Source: Edaphochlamys debaryana (lineage: Eukaryota; Chlorophyta; Chlorophyceae; Chlamydomonadales). Taken from it: a stretch of DNA of 64,000 nucleotides. Numbering within the stretch: position 1 is the first letter of the stretch; every line of letters starts with the position of its first letter. The translations under genes were made by a program, and so were the position numbers. Under the pieces are notes generated by a model. That model saw only the letters and a list, made by a program, of their open reading frames with translations. It was not told the origin of the DNA and ran no database searches. Positions 53,901 to 63,810 of the stretch are shown here, in pieces. The stretch covers positions 310,001 through 374,000 of the forward strand of contig JAEHOE010000089.1 in assembly GCA_016858145.1 (NCBI GenBank). The letters run 5' to 3'.

Positions 53901-56166
53901 GCAACGCCAAGCCATCATTGAGGAGGCGCATCACCGCTTGGGCCACTGGGGCGCTCGCCGCACGCTCTGCCTGATCCAGAACGGCTACTGGTGGCAAGGT
54001 ATGTCTAGAGATGTTGAGTATGTTGTGCAGCGCTGCGCGCTCTGCGACCGTGCCAACACTACAGGCAACGTGACCCCTCCGGAGCTGCACCCTCTGCCAA
54101 TCCGAGGGCCCTTCTTTCGCTGGCACGTTGACCTGGCAGGCCCCCTCACCGCCACGCAGTCGGGCTACCGGTACGTGATGGTGTGCGTGGAGTCCTGGAC
54201 CAAGCACGTGGAGATGATCCCGCTGCGAGACAAGAGCTCAGAGGAGGTGGCCAACGCTTTCCTCGCCAACGTCCTGGCCCGCTTCTCTGCCCCGGCGGAG
54301 GTGGTCACGGACGGCGGCTCGGAGTTCCAGGGAGCCTTCGCTGCCCTGCTTGAACAGTGCTTTATCGACCACCGGACTACTTCGCCCAATCACCCACAGT
54401 CCAACGGTGCGGCTGAGCGAGTAGTGCAGATTTGCAAGCGGTCGCTTCGCAAATACTGTGCGCAGAACGTCTCTGCTGAGAAGTGGGACGACTACCTACC
54501 CTGGATCCTGCTGGGCTACCGTTGCTCCCCGCAGAAGTCGACCGGCAAGTCCCCCTTCGAGCTTATGTACGGGGCCCCGCCCATGGTCCCTCTGGGCGCC
54601 CAGGAGCTCTGGGCTGAGGCCATAGATCCCGATCTCGACCCCCAGCGGGCGGATCAACTCGTGATGCTGCGTGCGCATAACGTGCAGCAAGCCGCCCCCT
54701 TCAACGGCCACAACCTGCTCACGGCGCAGTGGCGCGACCGTCACAACTACGCGCGCGTGGGGGCCGGCGGCTACAAGCCCCGGTTCACCAAGTTTAACGT
54801 GGGCGACTACGTGTACGTCATCCTGCGCAACCAGAACAACACGCTCCAGCTCCCTGTCCGCGACACGGTGCTGCGCATCGTCGCTGTCAGCGCTGAAGGC
54901 GTGGCCACCCTCACCGGTAGGGATGGCACCACGCGCAAGGAGCACGTCAGCAACCTGGCACCCTGTCACCTCCAAGACTTGGACCCGATCATAGATCCCC
55001 GCATCGCCATCCCTCCGCTGGATCTGCCATGCGAGATCTGCGCCTTCCCAGGCGACGAGTCTAAGATGGTCATGTGCGACGGCTGTGGCACAGGATGGCA
55101 CCTGTACTGCCTCCAGCCGCCGCTCAGGTCAGTGCCCCGCGGCACCTGGACCTGCCCTGACTGCCACGCCCGCGGCGTGACCCCGTCAACCATCAACCAG
55201 CAACCCGCGCCCGCACCCCGCGAGGCGCCGGCACCACAGCTGTTCCCCAACGCCCAGGGCCGTCAGCGCATCGCTGAAGCCCAGGCGCTCGAGGGAGCCG
55301 CCTGCTCCCGCAAGGTCCGTGACCCCGCCACCAACGCTCTCGTGGAGCGCCGGGGCACCTTGCACTACACCACTGCCGAACCGCGCAACCGCCCCATCGA
55401 GGCGCGCTACACCGACGGCACCGTGGAGCGGCTGACTCTGCGTGCGGCTAAGGGCTGCGCCCTTCCGTCAGCCACGGTCCTCTCTGTCGCCACCGGGGCC
55501 CCGCCCTTGGCGTTGCCTGACCACTGGGACCTCTCCTCTGCGAGCGCCCGAGCCGCTGCCCTCTTGCAGCTCCGCTCGGTGCCCGAACTGGCCGCCAGCA
55601 TGCCGGAGACCCTCTCGCACGCGGTCACACCCGCGCCCACTGAGGAGGCTTTGAGCTCGCTCCTGGACTATCTGGACGCTAGCCGCTCGCCGGTCGTTCT
55701 GGACCCCTGCGCCGGTGACGAGACCTTAGCCCTGGCGCTGCGTGCCCGCGGCTACACCGTCAGCGCGAACCAGGGCTGGGCCAACACCGCATCCGGCTGG
55801 CCCAAGCTCGACCCGCTGCAACCGGGTACCTACCGCCGCCTCGCCACGCCCGGCGAGTCCTGGCTCATCATCTCGGCTCCACCCCCGGAGCTGCTGCCCT
55901 TCTGGCTGCCCCTGACCATCGCCATGGTGCCACTGGTCGCGGCCTTCATCCCACGGCGCTTGCTAACGGCCCCGCCGCCTGCTTGGGCTGCACTTCTTAC
56001 CCGCCTTCTGGACGAGGAGAGGCTGGCTGTCATCACTGGAGAATCCTGCGGATACGTTGGCGGAAAGCCTGGAGCTTGGCTGATTGTGTTTCGGGATGGA
56101 ACGATGAAAGCGCAGCTGATGCGAGGAATTGGGAAAGGACGCGCCGAGCATTGGGTGCACGCGTAG
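44900..56166 (+). CDS. pol polyprotein of the gypsy-type element
   Basis: Open to 56166 without a stop; entry is by -1 frameshift from gag. In order: a retropepsin-like region (45,630-46,040) with D-C-A where D-S/T-G is expected; a Pro-rich then Arg/Asp-rich linker; a second Cys/His module (CTCC, HSLDKC; 47,035-47,165); a second protease-like half with VVLGRDFNVQF (48,616); basic coiled coil (50,000-50,270); a hydrophobic signal-like segment (about 50,330-50,390); RT with FVDD (51,338); RNase H with HTDFSNVG (51,781); a C5-methyltransferase-like region (52,555-53,400); an HHCC motif and integrase D-D-E (HVDLAGP 54,124; VVTDGGSEF 54,301; NGAAERV 54,403); an SH3-like region; a PHD finger (55,025-55,180); and an N6-methyltransferase-like region (55,640-56,050). 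RT, RNase H and integrase residues look intact, so the copy may be functional. Confidence 0.88.
52555..53400 (+). other. C5-cytosine-methyltransferase-like region in pol, catalytic motif missing
   Basis: Between RNase H and the integrase zinc motif. VVVKCGTSAATGLKACLRAG resembles motif I (SLFDGI-TGL-xLK-xG) of DNMT3-like enzymes. It is followed by a YxAWGAPEE segment in the place of the SAM-contacting acidic residue, QIRGSAVEA, then QQWLVLANLDSYR where GGPPCQSYS is expected, and LPPGYLLEGNLP where a YxxENVP is expected. Later FPTIRSAPPS is like the late target-recognition strands. So the layout fits but the catalytic Pro-Cys is absent and the ENV motif is altered. The similarity is by eye only. 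Confidence 0.45.
55025..55180 (+). other. PHD finger in pol
   Basis: The Cys4-His-Cys3 pattern is complete: CEIC, CDGC, GWHLYC, CPDC, with MVMCDGC and the TWTC context typical of PHD fingers. PHD fingers read histone H3 tails in host proteins. Here it follows the integrase, where chromoviruses carry a chromodomain. Confidence 0.92.
55640..56050 (+). other. N6-adenine-methyltransferase-like region at the C-terminus of pol
   Basis: VVLDPCAGDETLALALRARG matches the SAM-binding motif I (DPxxGxGT-LA-AL-xRG). WLIISAPPPELLPFWLPLTI falls where the NPPF/DPPY catalytic strand and its helix should be. VPLVAAFIPRRLLTAPP continues like the following strand. The catalytic N/D-P-P-F/Y is altered to A-P-P-P, so activity is doubtful. 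Confidence 0.5.
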
Positions 56167-56373
56167 CTGAGGAGGGGTAGCCTGGGTTACGAGTCTTGCA
56201 GGCTGTCGCTTGGCAGAGACCGTTAGCATGGTAGGAGCTAAGCCACTGGAGTTGGCTGGGGGAGATTGTTGTCTGTCGTTGAGCGAACTGCTTCTGACTT
56301 AGGAGTATGGCTTCGAGCCGGTTTCGACTGCGTGCTTTTCTGTAGGGGTGAGCTCTATTGGCTCTGAGCCGCC

Positions 56374-56382
56374 AAGGGGGGG
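56374..56382 (+). promoter_or_regulatory. polypurine tract
   Basis: AAGGGGGGG immediately before B1, the expected position of the plus-strand primer for an element whose 3' LTR is B1-A2. Confidence 0.75.
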
Positions 56383-56433
56383 AGTCTTCCCAGCCGGCAT
56401 CGGTATGCCACGAACCATAGTGTGTCCTGACAG
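56383..56433 (+). repeat. terminal repeat B1
   Basis: 51 bp from AGTCTTCCCAGCC to GTGTCCTGACAG, followed by C and then A2. Identical to 56836-56886. It ends with TGACAG, the same six bases that begin A2. Confidence 0.93.
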
Positions 56434-56434
56434 C

Positions 56435-56835
56435 TGACAGAGCACAGTATCGTCGCTGCCACACTATCGTAGGAGTTCGGTGGTTGCTGGGAGTTGTGGA
56501 GGTTGACAAGGGAGAACGACCTGTGTGTGCGCCATGCACTTGTATGGTACAGCATGCATGCTGTACGGAAGCCTCATTCCGCCCGCGGTGAGGATAGGCT
56601 AGCGCTCAGCTCCCGTCTCGTTAAGACGGGAGCACCGCTTTATGCACCGCTTCATGCGTACTGAGACCTGTAACGTCAGAGTTGTTGCATGCCTTGCCTT
56701 CTCTACTGCCAGTCGAAGCAGTCTCTGTGCTACCCTGTCGACAATCTACTCGGAGCGCGTCTCCGCACGGCGTCCGTCAGTCGCCGTTCTCCAGCCGCGA
56801 GTCCTGGGCTACGCCCTTGGCCTTAGCTCGCAATT
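56435..56835 (+). repeat. terminal repeat A2
   Basis: 401-bp copy of A1 at a constant offset of 14,113 bp, followed directly by B2. Confidence 0.95.
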
Positions 56836-56886
56836 AGTCTTCCCAGCCGGCATCGGTATGCCACGAACCATAGTGTGTCCTGACAG
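56836..56886 (+). repeat. terminal repeat B2, right end of the element
   Basis: 51-bp copy of B1 ending in TGACAG at 56881-56886. Host sequence (CCTCTCCACACAC) follows. Confidence 0.92.
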
Positions 56887-56936
56887 CCTCTCCACACACA
56901 TAGATACATCTCCCCCCTCCCTGGCCCGCTCCTCAC

Positions 56937-57224
56937 CTCAGCTCCCTCGCCGCTCAACGATTGGGACACGGCGCCGTGGGAGCGTGGAGGCGTGTCCTGA
57001 TCGTTCTGAAGGGAGGGGAGGGGTTCATCCTTGCTTCACGCGCGCAATGCACGAGATATGAAGCCTTTAGCGACGACTGCTGCCCCTCTGCCTCCCCCGG
57101 CGGCCCTCCCCCGAGGCTGCTGATGACGCACTCACCGCGGCCGCACCCTCGACGTCCGCGGACCCTTGCAGGCTCGCGGCCGCCTGCTGCTGCACGGTTG
57201 TCTCGGCGCCCGGCTGGCCGGCTT
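56937..57224 (-). CDS. two upstream exons of the gene interrupted (in an intron) by the gypsy-type element
   Basis: Minus exons 57224-57136 (89 nt, opening with the last two bases of a codon, containing ETTVQQQAAASLQG) and 57005-56937 (23 codons, NDQDTPPRSHG, ending in GAE before GTGAGG). The latter ends in phase 0, matching the phase-0 start at 41930. Gln/Ala/Ser-rich composition matches the exons to the left of the element. Still earlier exons are likely but not resolved. Confidence 0.45.
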
Positions 57225-57809
57225 CTGTGTAGCGGGTAAGGCTCGGGTGGTAGGTCTGAAGCCATTTGGTCTTGCTGCTGCCCCGCTTCGCGCTGGTGAG
57301 TGGTATGGAGGGAGCGAGCGAGCAGCAGCAATGTATGCATGTGCGGGCCTAGCCGTCGCCGGTGGCGGCGCGTGCAAAGCAACGAGGAGGCAACGAGGAG
57401 CGCCATCCGTCAATCCCGTGCGTGGGCCCATCGGCGTTCGCCGGCGGCGGCTCGCCCAGCTGCCCCGTGCACGCGCCCCTTCGCGAGTTAGGCCCAACGA
57501 GCGAGCCCCCTTCCGGAGCGGGGCCTTGCTTGGTTGCGTGTGCATGGCCGGTGGGTCGCGCGCGCCGCCCTGCCGCCGCTACCTAGGTAGACCCAGCGTG
57601 CCTCTGGCGGCACGGGTTGCGCGGTCGTCCAGAAGACCCAAGCTGTCGCTCCAAGCGTTGTTGTTACACGGACAAGGGCATCAGCCGTGAACTCCCAGAC
57701 GGCAGTGGGCCAACGGGACGTGTGTCCAGTGAAGCGGAACAAGTCAAGGTAGGTTGCCGTGAGCAGTGGGCGGGCCCCAAAGCGTCAGGAGTTATGGCAG
57801 CAGTGCGTG
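57225..57809. other. region between the upstream exons of the copy A gene and the 3' flank of copy B
   Basis: No exon here is certain. A plus-strand GTGAGT at about 57,297 and short open frames exist on both strands. The promoter of the minus-strand gene that includes the 57,136-57,224 exon is expected here. Confidence 0.3.
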
Positions 57810-58132
57810 CCCATCTCACTATCAGGCCCGCACTGTGAGAGGTGTAACCCTCAGCCTTGAAACCCAGCAGTCTTGCTAAGGCTCTGTGTCCACCCGGTCT
57901 GTCCTTGCGCGAAACAGTCATGGAAACCCTCTGTCCTCCGGCCGCCTTCTCCATCCCCTTGACGCCCTGCCGCCGTACACGCACAGCACAGCACCCTCGC
58001 TTCACCCCGCCTGAGCTTTGCACGGGGAGTGCCGTCCGTCGCAGGCTCCAAGCCATCCCCCCGCCCGCAACCGGTTGTCCCCCGCTCCCCCTCTGCTCCT
58101 CTTCACGCTCCACATTTCCCATCACTTCCCCT

Positions 58133-59135
58133 TCACGCCCCGCTCCCCGCACCCTCCCCGGCCCCTGCGTCCGCCCCTGCCCCCCCGCCTGAGCCGGCGT
58201 CGGCCGCTGCCCCCGACCCTCCCGCACCCCCCTGCTCGGCCCCCGCTCCCTCCGCCCCCTTCCCCTGCTCCCCCTCCTGCTGCTGCTCGGGGGCCCCGCT
58301 GCCGCCCAGCCGGGGCCGCTTCGGATCCGCACTTGGCTCCGGCCCCGCCCCAGCGCCCGCCTCCTGGGGTGACCCGGGCCGCTTGGGGGGGGGGGCGCGG
58401 CGGCCTGTGGGAACGAACGCCACGGAAGGGGACAGAGGGAAGGGGGGCAGCTAGTGGACTGGCTGGGAGGAGCGGGAGGGGCCTGAAACGCAGCATCCCT
58501 CCTAGTTGCCTCCTTCCCGTCGCTAGCTGCGCCCATCAGACCCCTTGACCACGCACGGGTGCAGCTCTCACTGGCAGCACGCCACGGCGGACCAGCTCTG
58601 CCAGCACCTCCGTAGGCAGGTGGGCGAGCAGCTCCTCGGTGGGCAGGTGGGACAGCAGCAGGTCCTCGGTGGACCGCTGTGCGAGCGGGGCCGCCGCAGG
58701 GGCAGCGCCCATGCCGGACTGCAAGGGGGAGGGGGGGAGGGGGGCGTTCGGGAGGTTGGGGCTAGGAGGGCGGTGGAGGTAACTTTGGAAGGCGAGCCTC
58801 GTTTGACGTGCAGCACTGACGCGCGGAGCCATGCGGCCGTGTGTCGGCGCGGGTTGGCTGGGGCCTGAGCGACCCAGGCTGCCAACCCATACACGAGAGA
58901 ACCCACGAGTTGAGGTTCCCAGCTGATTGGTTGTTACGACAAGCTTCTTTGCGCCCTGGCGATTCAGTAGGCCCCGAAACCCGTTCCCAGAATGGGACAC
59001 AGCCATGGCAGACAAGCGCTCGCCTTCAGCCCCAGAGCTGCTACGCTTGACGACCGCTTCCGTGCAGCAGCGTGAGGGCACTGCTGGCGAGGCTCGAGCT
59101 GCGCGCGAAGCATGTGCGCTCGCGATGGCCAGTGC
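58133..59135 (-). pseudogene. unnamed cluster gene, copy B (exon 3 missing, last exon frameshifted)
   Basis: Minus strand. Exon 1 remnant ends at 59024 with a GC donor and is cut at its 5' side near 59135. Exon 2 is 58718-58572 (49 codons), with an internally repeated LLxHLPTExL helix. No counterpart of exon 3 is present. The last exon begins at about 58,401 after CCCACAG. Its proline-encoding run has 11 C where the D copy has a 12-base C/A run, so phase-0 splicing would shift it out of the PKRPGSPQEAG frame. That frame ends at 58133. It could still be expressed with a different acceptor phase. Confidence 0.6.
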
Positions 59136-59369
59136 AGAATGGGCCCCGAGTTTTTGGGCCTGCACAATCGGCCGGGTGCAAAGACGCGTTTCGTATTAAC
59201 ACGCACCTGAGGCTTATGGAGTCCTGGGGCTATGTGTGAGTTGGCGGCCAGGACCTCCACCATCCCGCGCTCGACATGGCGCCGTGACCCTGCTGAACGC
59301 ACCGAGGCTGGCCACACCCTGCAGCGCACCCCGAACACCCGCTTCCCCCTCCCTCGCTCCCCCTTGCAG

Positions 59370-60738
59370 ACCGGCATGGGAGCTACCCCTGCGGCGGACC
59401 CGCTGGCGCACCTGTCCACCGAGGAAGTGGCAGCTCGATTCGCTGAGGCGGTGATGTCCAACGACCTGGTGGCGAAACTGGCGGCAGAGCTGGTTCGCCG
59501 CGGCGTGCTGCAGGTGAGGGCTGCACCACCCTGGTCATCCGAGGGGTCTCAAGGTTGCAGCGACGGAGAGAAGGCTGTTAGGCGGGGTGCGATCACCCAC
59601 CACCCGTTTCATTCGCGTGCTTGCCCCATTACTTGCCCTCCCCTTCATTCGCTTCTCAAACCCCTCCCGCACACGCATACACATACACCGCTTGCCTAGT
59701 GACACAGGGTTAGCACATCGCTTGCCCTACCCCACGCAGAGCCGTCCATGCCGAGCCCCGTCAGACCCCTTCCAACTTCCGGAGTCTCTCAACTGCCGTA
59801 GCCTGTTCAAGCACCTGAGTGCCGTCAAGGCCCGTTCCCCCTCCAATCTAGCACGCTGACCCCTACCCGCCTGCCGCCACCCCGCCCCACAGCTTCCTTT
59901 ATCAGCCCCAGACCCCAACCCCTCAACTGCCCCCGCCACCGGCGCTGGGCCGTCCGAGCAGGTGAGGGCGGGGGAAGGGGCGTGGGGGTCGCAGCCGGGT
60001 AATAGTGGAGGGGGGTGGGCAGAGGAGTAGGTTTTCGGGGCCTGAGGATGGCAGGAAGCGAGGATGGGCCTTTCATGCGACTGCAATTGTACGGCACAGT
60101 AAGGCGAGTGCATGTGGCACGCAAGCAGCCGCCCCATCCTCGGCGGGATTCAGTGAGGGAACGTCAGTGCACATGTGCGTGTTGGGGAGCGGGGCGGAGG
60201 GAGTGCAGCTGAGCAGTATGGTCGACAGGGCCGGGGGCTGTACGGCAGCAGCGTCGGGGATCTTTGGGGAGCATTGCGACTGTCAGCTTCCTCTCAACCC
60301 ACCCCCGTTTCCTCCCCATCTGTGCCGCTCTCACAGGCCGCCGCGCCCCCACCCCCCAAGCGGCCGGGGTCACCCCAGGAGGCGGGCACTGCGGAGGGGC
60401 CGGGGCCCTCTGCGGATCCGAAGCGGCCCCGGCTGGGCGGCAGCGGGGCCCCCGAGCAGCAGCAGGAGGGGGAGCAGGGGAAGGGGGCGGAGGGAGCGGG
60501 GGCGGAGCAGGGGGAGCCGGGGGGAGGGTCGGGGGCCGCGGCCGAGGCCGGCTCGGGCAGGGGGGGAAGGGGCGGGAGGCGGAACATGAAGGGACCCATT
60601 GGGGTGTCAGGGACATGTCGTTGCGGGTGGGGGGGAGGACGGAGGTCTGCCGCAGACAATGCTTCCCCTGCAAAGCCCAGGCGCGGTGTAGCGGGGTACC
60701 AATATAACTGCCTGCTGTGCGGGTGCGGCATTGCGTGA
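59370..60738 (+). CDS. unnamed cluster gene, copy C (no sense-strand exon 1, altered C-terminus)
   Basis: Exons 59370-59513 (48 codons, TGMGATPAADP and LVRRGVLQ), 59893-59961 (23 codons, LPLSAPDPNPSTAPATGAGP) and 60337-60738. All are phase 0. Exon 1 is not available in sense: the matching sequence at 59,024-59,135 lies in the opposite orientation and is shared with copy B. The last exon keeps PKRPGSPQEAG and DPKRPRLGG. An indel then changes the frame near its end, so it reads past the TGA used in copy D and adds a Cys/Arg-rich tail up to 60738. It may be a pseudogene or use another first exon. Confidence 0.5.
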
Positions 60739-61167
60739 CCAAGGGGAGACGGCGGCTGGAGGGCAGAGGTGTCTTTGGGATGGCTAAGCTGCAATCTGCA
60801 GAATCTGCTTGGCTGGAGGCTGGCCTGGCAGGCGAGTCCTGTCATACTTGGTTTGCGCGAGGACAGACCGGATGGCGAAATGGCTGGAGCACGGCCGGGG
60901 ACTGAGGTTGATGGAGGGTGAAGCGGGGAGGGGGCGAAAGGGGTTCTGCACTCGCAGGGGCCGTGCAGCGTACCCAGGGTGACGATGACGGGGGATGCCC
61001 TTTGGTGGTGCCGCGTATGTCCAGGCGTGTGTGGAGGGGGGGGGGGGCGGCCGGGGCGGGAAGGCATGACGCAGCACGAGCCGTTGACCGTATAACTGAG
61101 CCCCAACCTGTTTGGTGCCCATTTTGCAGCCGCATGTACAGTTACATTACTTCCTGATTGCTAGGCC

Positions 61168-62776
61168 ATGGCTGCAGACGCGGGCCAGTCGCAGCGTTGG
61201 CCGTCGCGAGCACACTTGCTTCGTGCGCAGCTTGAGCCTCGTCGGCAGTGCCCCCACGCTGCTGCACGGAAGCGGTCGTCAAGCGCTGCAGCTCTGGGGC
61301 TGAAGGCGAGCTCGCTGGTCTGTCGCTTGCTGAGCCGAATGGGCCCCGAGTTTTGGGGCCTGCGCAAGCGCCCTGTGCAAAGACGCGTTTCGTATCAACA
61401 AGCACTTGAGGCTTAAGTCCTGGGGCTATGTGTGTGTTGGCGGCCAAGACCTCCGCCATCCCACGCTCGACATGGCGCGAGCAGCTCGTGCCCCGGTCGA
61501 GGCTGGCCACACCCTGCTGCACCCCGAACACCCGCCTCCCCCTCCCTCGCTCTCCCTTGCAGACCGGCATGGGAGTTGCCCCTGCGGCGGCCCCGGAGGC
61601 GCAGCTGTCCACCGAGGACCTGCTCGCCCACGTGCCTGATGAAGTGCTGCTGGCAGAGCTGGCCCGCCGCGGCGTGCTGCTGGTGAGGGCCGCAAAACCC
61701 TGGTCATCCGAGGGGTCTCAAGGTTGCAGCAACGGGAGAAGGCAGATAGGCGGGGTGCTCTGTTGCCATGTACCCGCCAAGCCACCGCAAACCACCCTTC
61801 CCCATACTCCCCGTGAGCCTATGCTTGCGCCATCTGCCCTCTCCTTGACCGGCTTCCCATCCCCCCCCTCCCGCACACACATAAACAGACACCGCTTGCC
61901 TAGTGACAAGGGGGTAGCACACCGGGTGCCCCACCCCACGCAGAGCCGTCCATGTTGGGCCCTGTTACACCCCTTCCAGTCTCTCAACTGCCGTAGCCTG
62001 TCCGAGCACCTGAGTGCCGTCAAGGCCCGCCCCCCCTCCCGGCCTAGCACGTTGGCCCCTACCCGCCTGCCGCCACCCCGCCCCACAGCTTCCTTTATCG
62101 CCCCCGGTCCCCAACCCCTCAACTGCCCCCGCCGCCGGGCCGTCAGAGCAGGTGGGGGCGGGGGAAGGGGCGTGGGGGTCGCAGCCGGGTAGTAGTGGAG
62201 GGGGGTGGGCAGAGGAGTAGGTTTTTCGGGGCCTGAGGATGGCAGGAAGCGAGGATGGGCCTTTCATGCGACTGCAATTGTACGGCACAGTAAGGCGAGT
62301 GCATGTGGCACGCAAGCAGCCGCCCCATCCTCGGCGGGATTCAGTGAGGGAACGTCAGTGCACATGTGCGTGTTGGGGAGCGGGGCGGAGGGAGTGCAGC
62401 TGAGCAGTATGGTCGACAGGGCCGGGGGCTGTACGGCAGCAGCGTCGGGGATCTTTGGGGAGCATTGCGACTGTCAGCTTCCTCTCAACCCACCCCCGTT
62501 TCCTCCCCGTCTGTGCCGCTGTCACAGGCCGCCGCGCCCCCACCCCCCAAGCGGCCCGGGTCACCCCAGGAGGCGGGCGCTGGGGCGGGGCCGGGGCCCT
62601 CTGCGGATCCGAAGCGGCCCCGGCTGGGCGGCAGCGGGGCCCCCGAGCAGCAGCAGGAGGGGGAGCAGGGGAAGGGGGCGGAGGGAGCGGGTGCGGAGCA
62701 GGGGGGTGCGGGAGGGTCGGGGGCAGCAGCCGAGGCCGGCTCAGCCGGGGGGGAAGGGGCGGGAAGCGGAACATGA
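61168..62776 (+). CDS. unnamed cluster gene, copy D (complete, 189 aa)
   Basis: Exons 61168-61305 (46 codons, ATG in GCCATGG), 61563-61682 (40 codons), 62089-62151 (21 codons) and 62528-62776 (82 codons plus TGA). All are phase 0 and sum to 189 aa. Exon 1 is basic (AAARKRSSS). Exon 2 has TGMGVAPAAAP then LSTEDLLAHVPDEVLLAELA and RRGVLL. Exon 3 is a Pro/Ser linker. Exon 4 has two basic motifs (PPPKRPGSPQE, DPKRPRLGG) in a Glu/Gly/Ala/Gln-rich background. Exon 1 uses a GC donor (AAG|GCGAGC). The composition suggests a small nuclear, largely disordered protein with one short helical module. I do not recognise the family. Confidence 0.65.
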
Positions 62777-63337
62777 AGGGACCCATTGGGGTGTGAGGGA
62801 CATGTTGTTGCGGTTGGGAGGAGGGCGGAGGGCTACCGCAGACAGTGCTTCCCCTGCAAAGCCCAGGCGCGGTGTAGCGGGGTACCGGTATAACTGCCTG
62901 CTGTGCGGGTGCGGCATTGCATGATGAGGAGGAGACGGCGGCTGGAGGGCAGAGGTGTCTTTGGGATGGCTAAGCCGCAATCTGCAGAATCTGCTTGGCT
63001 GGAGGCTGGCCTGGCAGGTGAGTCCTGTCATACTTGGTTTGCGCAAGGACAGACCGGGTGGCGAAGTGGCTGGAGCACGGCCGGATGGAGGGTGAAGCGG
63101 GGAGGGGGCGAGGGGGGGTTCTGTACTCGCAGGGGCCGTGCAGCGTACCCAGGGTGACGACGACGGGGGATGCCCTTTGGTGGTGCCGTGTATGTCCAGG
63201 CGTGTGTAGGAGGGGGGGCCGGGGCGGGAAGGCATGACGCAGCACGAGCCGTTGACCGTATCACTGACAGCCCCAACCTGTTTGGTGCCCATCTTGCAGC
63301 CGCATGTACAATTACATCACTTCCTGATTGCTAGGCC

Positions 63338-63810
63338 ATGGCTGCAGACGCGGGCCAGTCGCAGCGCTGGCCGTCGCGAGCACACTTGCTTCGTGCGCAG
63401 CTTGAACCTCGTCGGCAGTGCCCCCACGCTGCTGCACGGAAGCGGTCGTCAAGCGTTGCAGCTCTGGGGCTGAAGGTGAGCGCTGGTCTGTCGCTTGCTG
63501 AGCCGAATGGGCCCCGGGTTTTGGGGCCTGCACAAGCGCCCGGGTGCAAAGACGCGTTTCGTATCAACAAGCACTTGTGGCTTACGAAGTCCTGGGGTGG
63601 TGTGTGAGGCCAGGACCTCCGCCATCCCGCGCTCGCCACACCCTGCTGCAACCCCGAACACCCGCCTCCCCCCTTCCTCGCTCCCCCTTGCAGACCGGCA
63701 TGGGCGCTGGCCCTGCTGCGGCGGACCAGCTGGTGCAGCTGTCCACCGAGGAACTGCAAGCTCGCATTGCTGAGGTGCAGGCAGAGCTGGTTCGCCGCGG
63801 CGTGCTACAA
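63338..63810 (+). CDS. unnamed cluster gene, copy E (partial, runs off the window)
   Basis: Exons 63338-63475 (46 codons) and 63694-63810 (39 codons, TGMGAGPAAADQLVQLSTEE, ending in RRGVLQ). Here the first donor is a canonical AAG|GTGAGC. Exons 3 and 4 would lie beyond 64000. Sequence after 63,810 matches the flank of copy A (39,960-40,200 in reverse), so the unit may change partner here. Confidence 0.6.

Larger units (their letters stand above)
42322..56886 (+). mobile_element. Ty3/gypsy-type retrotransposon of about 14.6 kb with split direct repeats and methyltransferase-like domains
   Basis: Order: repeat A1 (42322-42722), gag, a -1 frameshift, pol (stop 56166), a polypurine run at 56374-56382, repeat B1 (56383-56433), repeat A2 (56435-56835), repeat B2 (56836-56886). 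A1 and A2 align without indels over 401 bp with a single difference seen (T/C at about 42506/56619). Pol has RT, RNase H and a DDE integrase after RNase H, the Ty3/gypsy order. It lies antisense in an intron of the minus-strand gene. The B-A unit after the polypurine run looks like a normal 3' LTR, but the left end lacks B and the right end has an extra B. The ends are therefore circularly permuted relative to ordinary LTRs. No clear tRNA primer-binding site follows A1. Confidence 0.88.

Noticed and set aside
56881..56886. TGACAG at both outer ends as a target-site duplication
   Set aside because: TGACAG also occurs at the internal B1/A2 junction, so it is more simply part of the element or a recombination core than a duplicated target.
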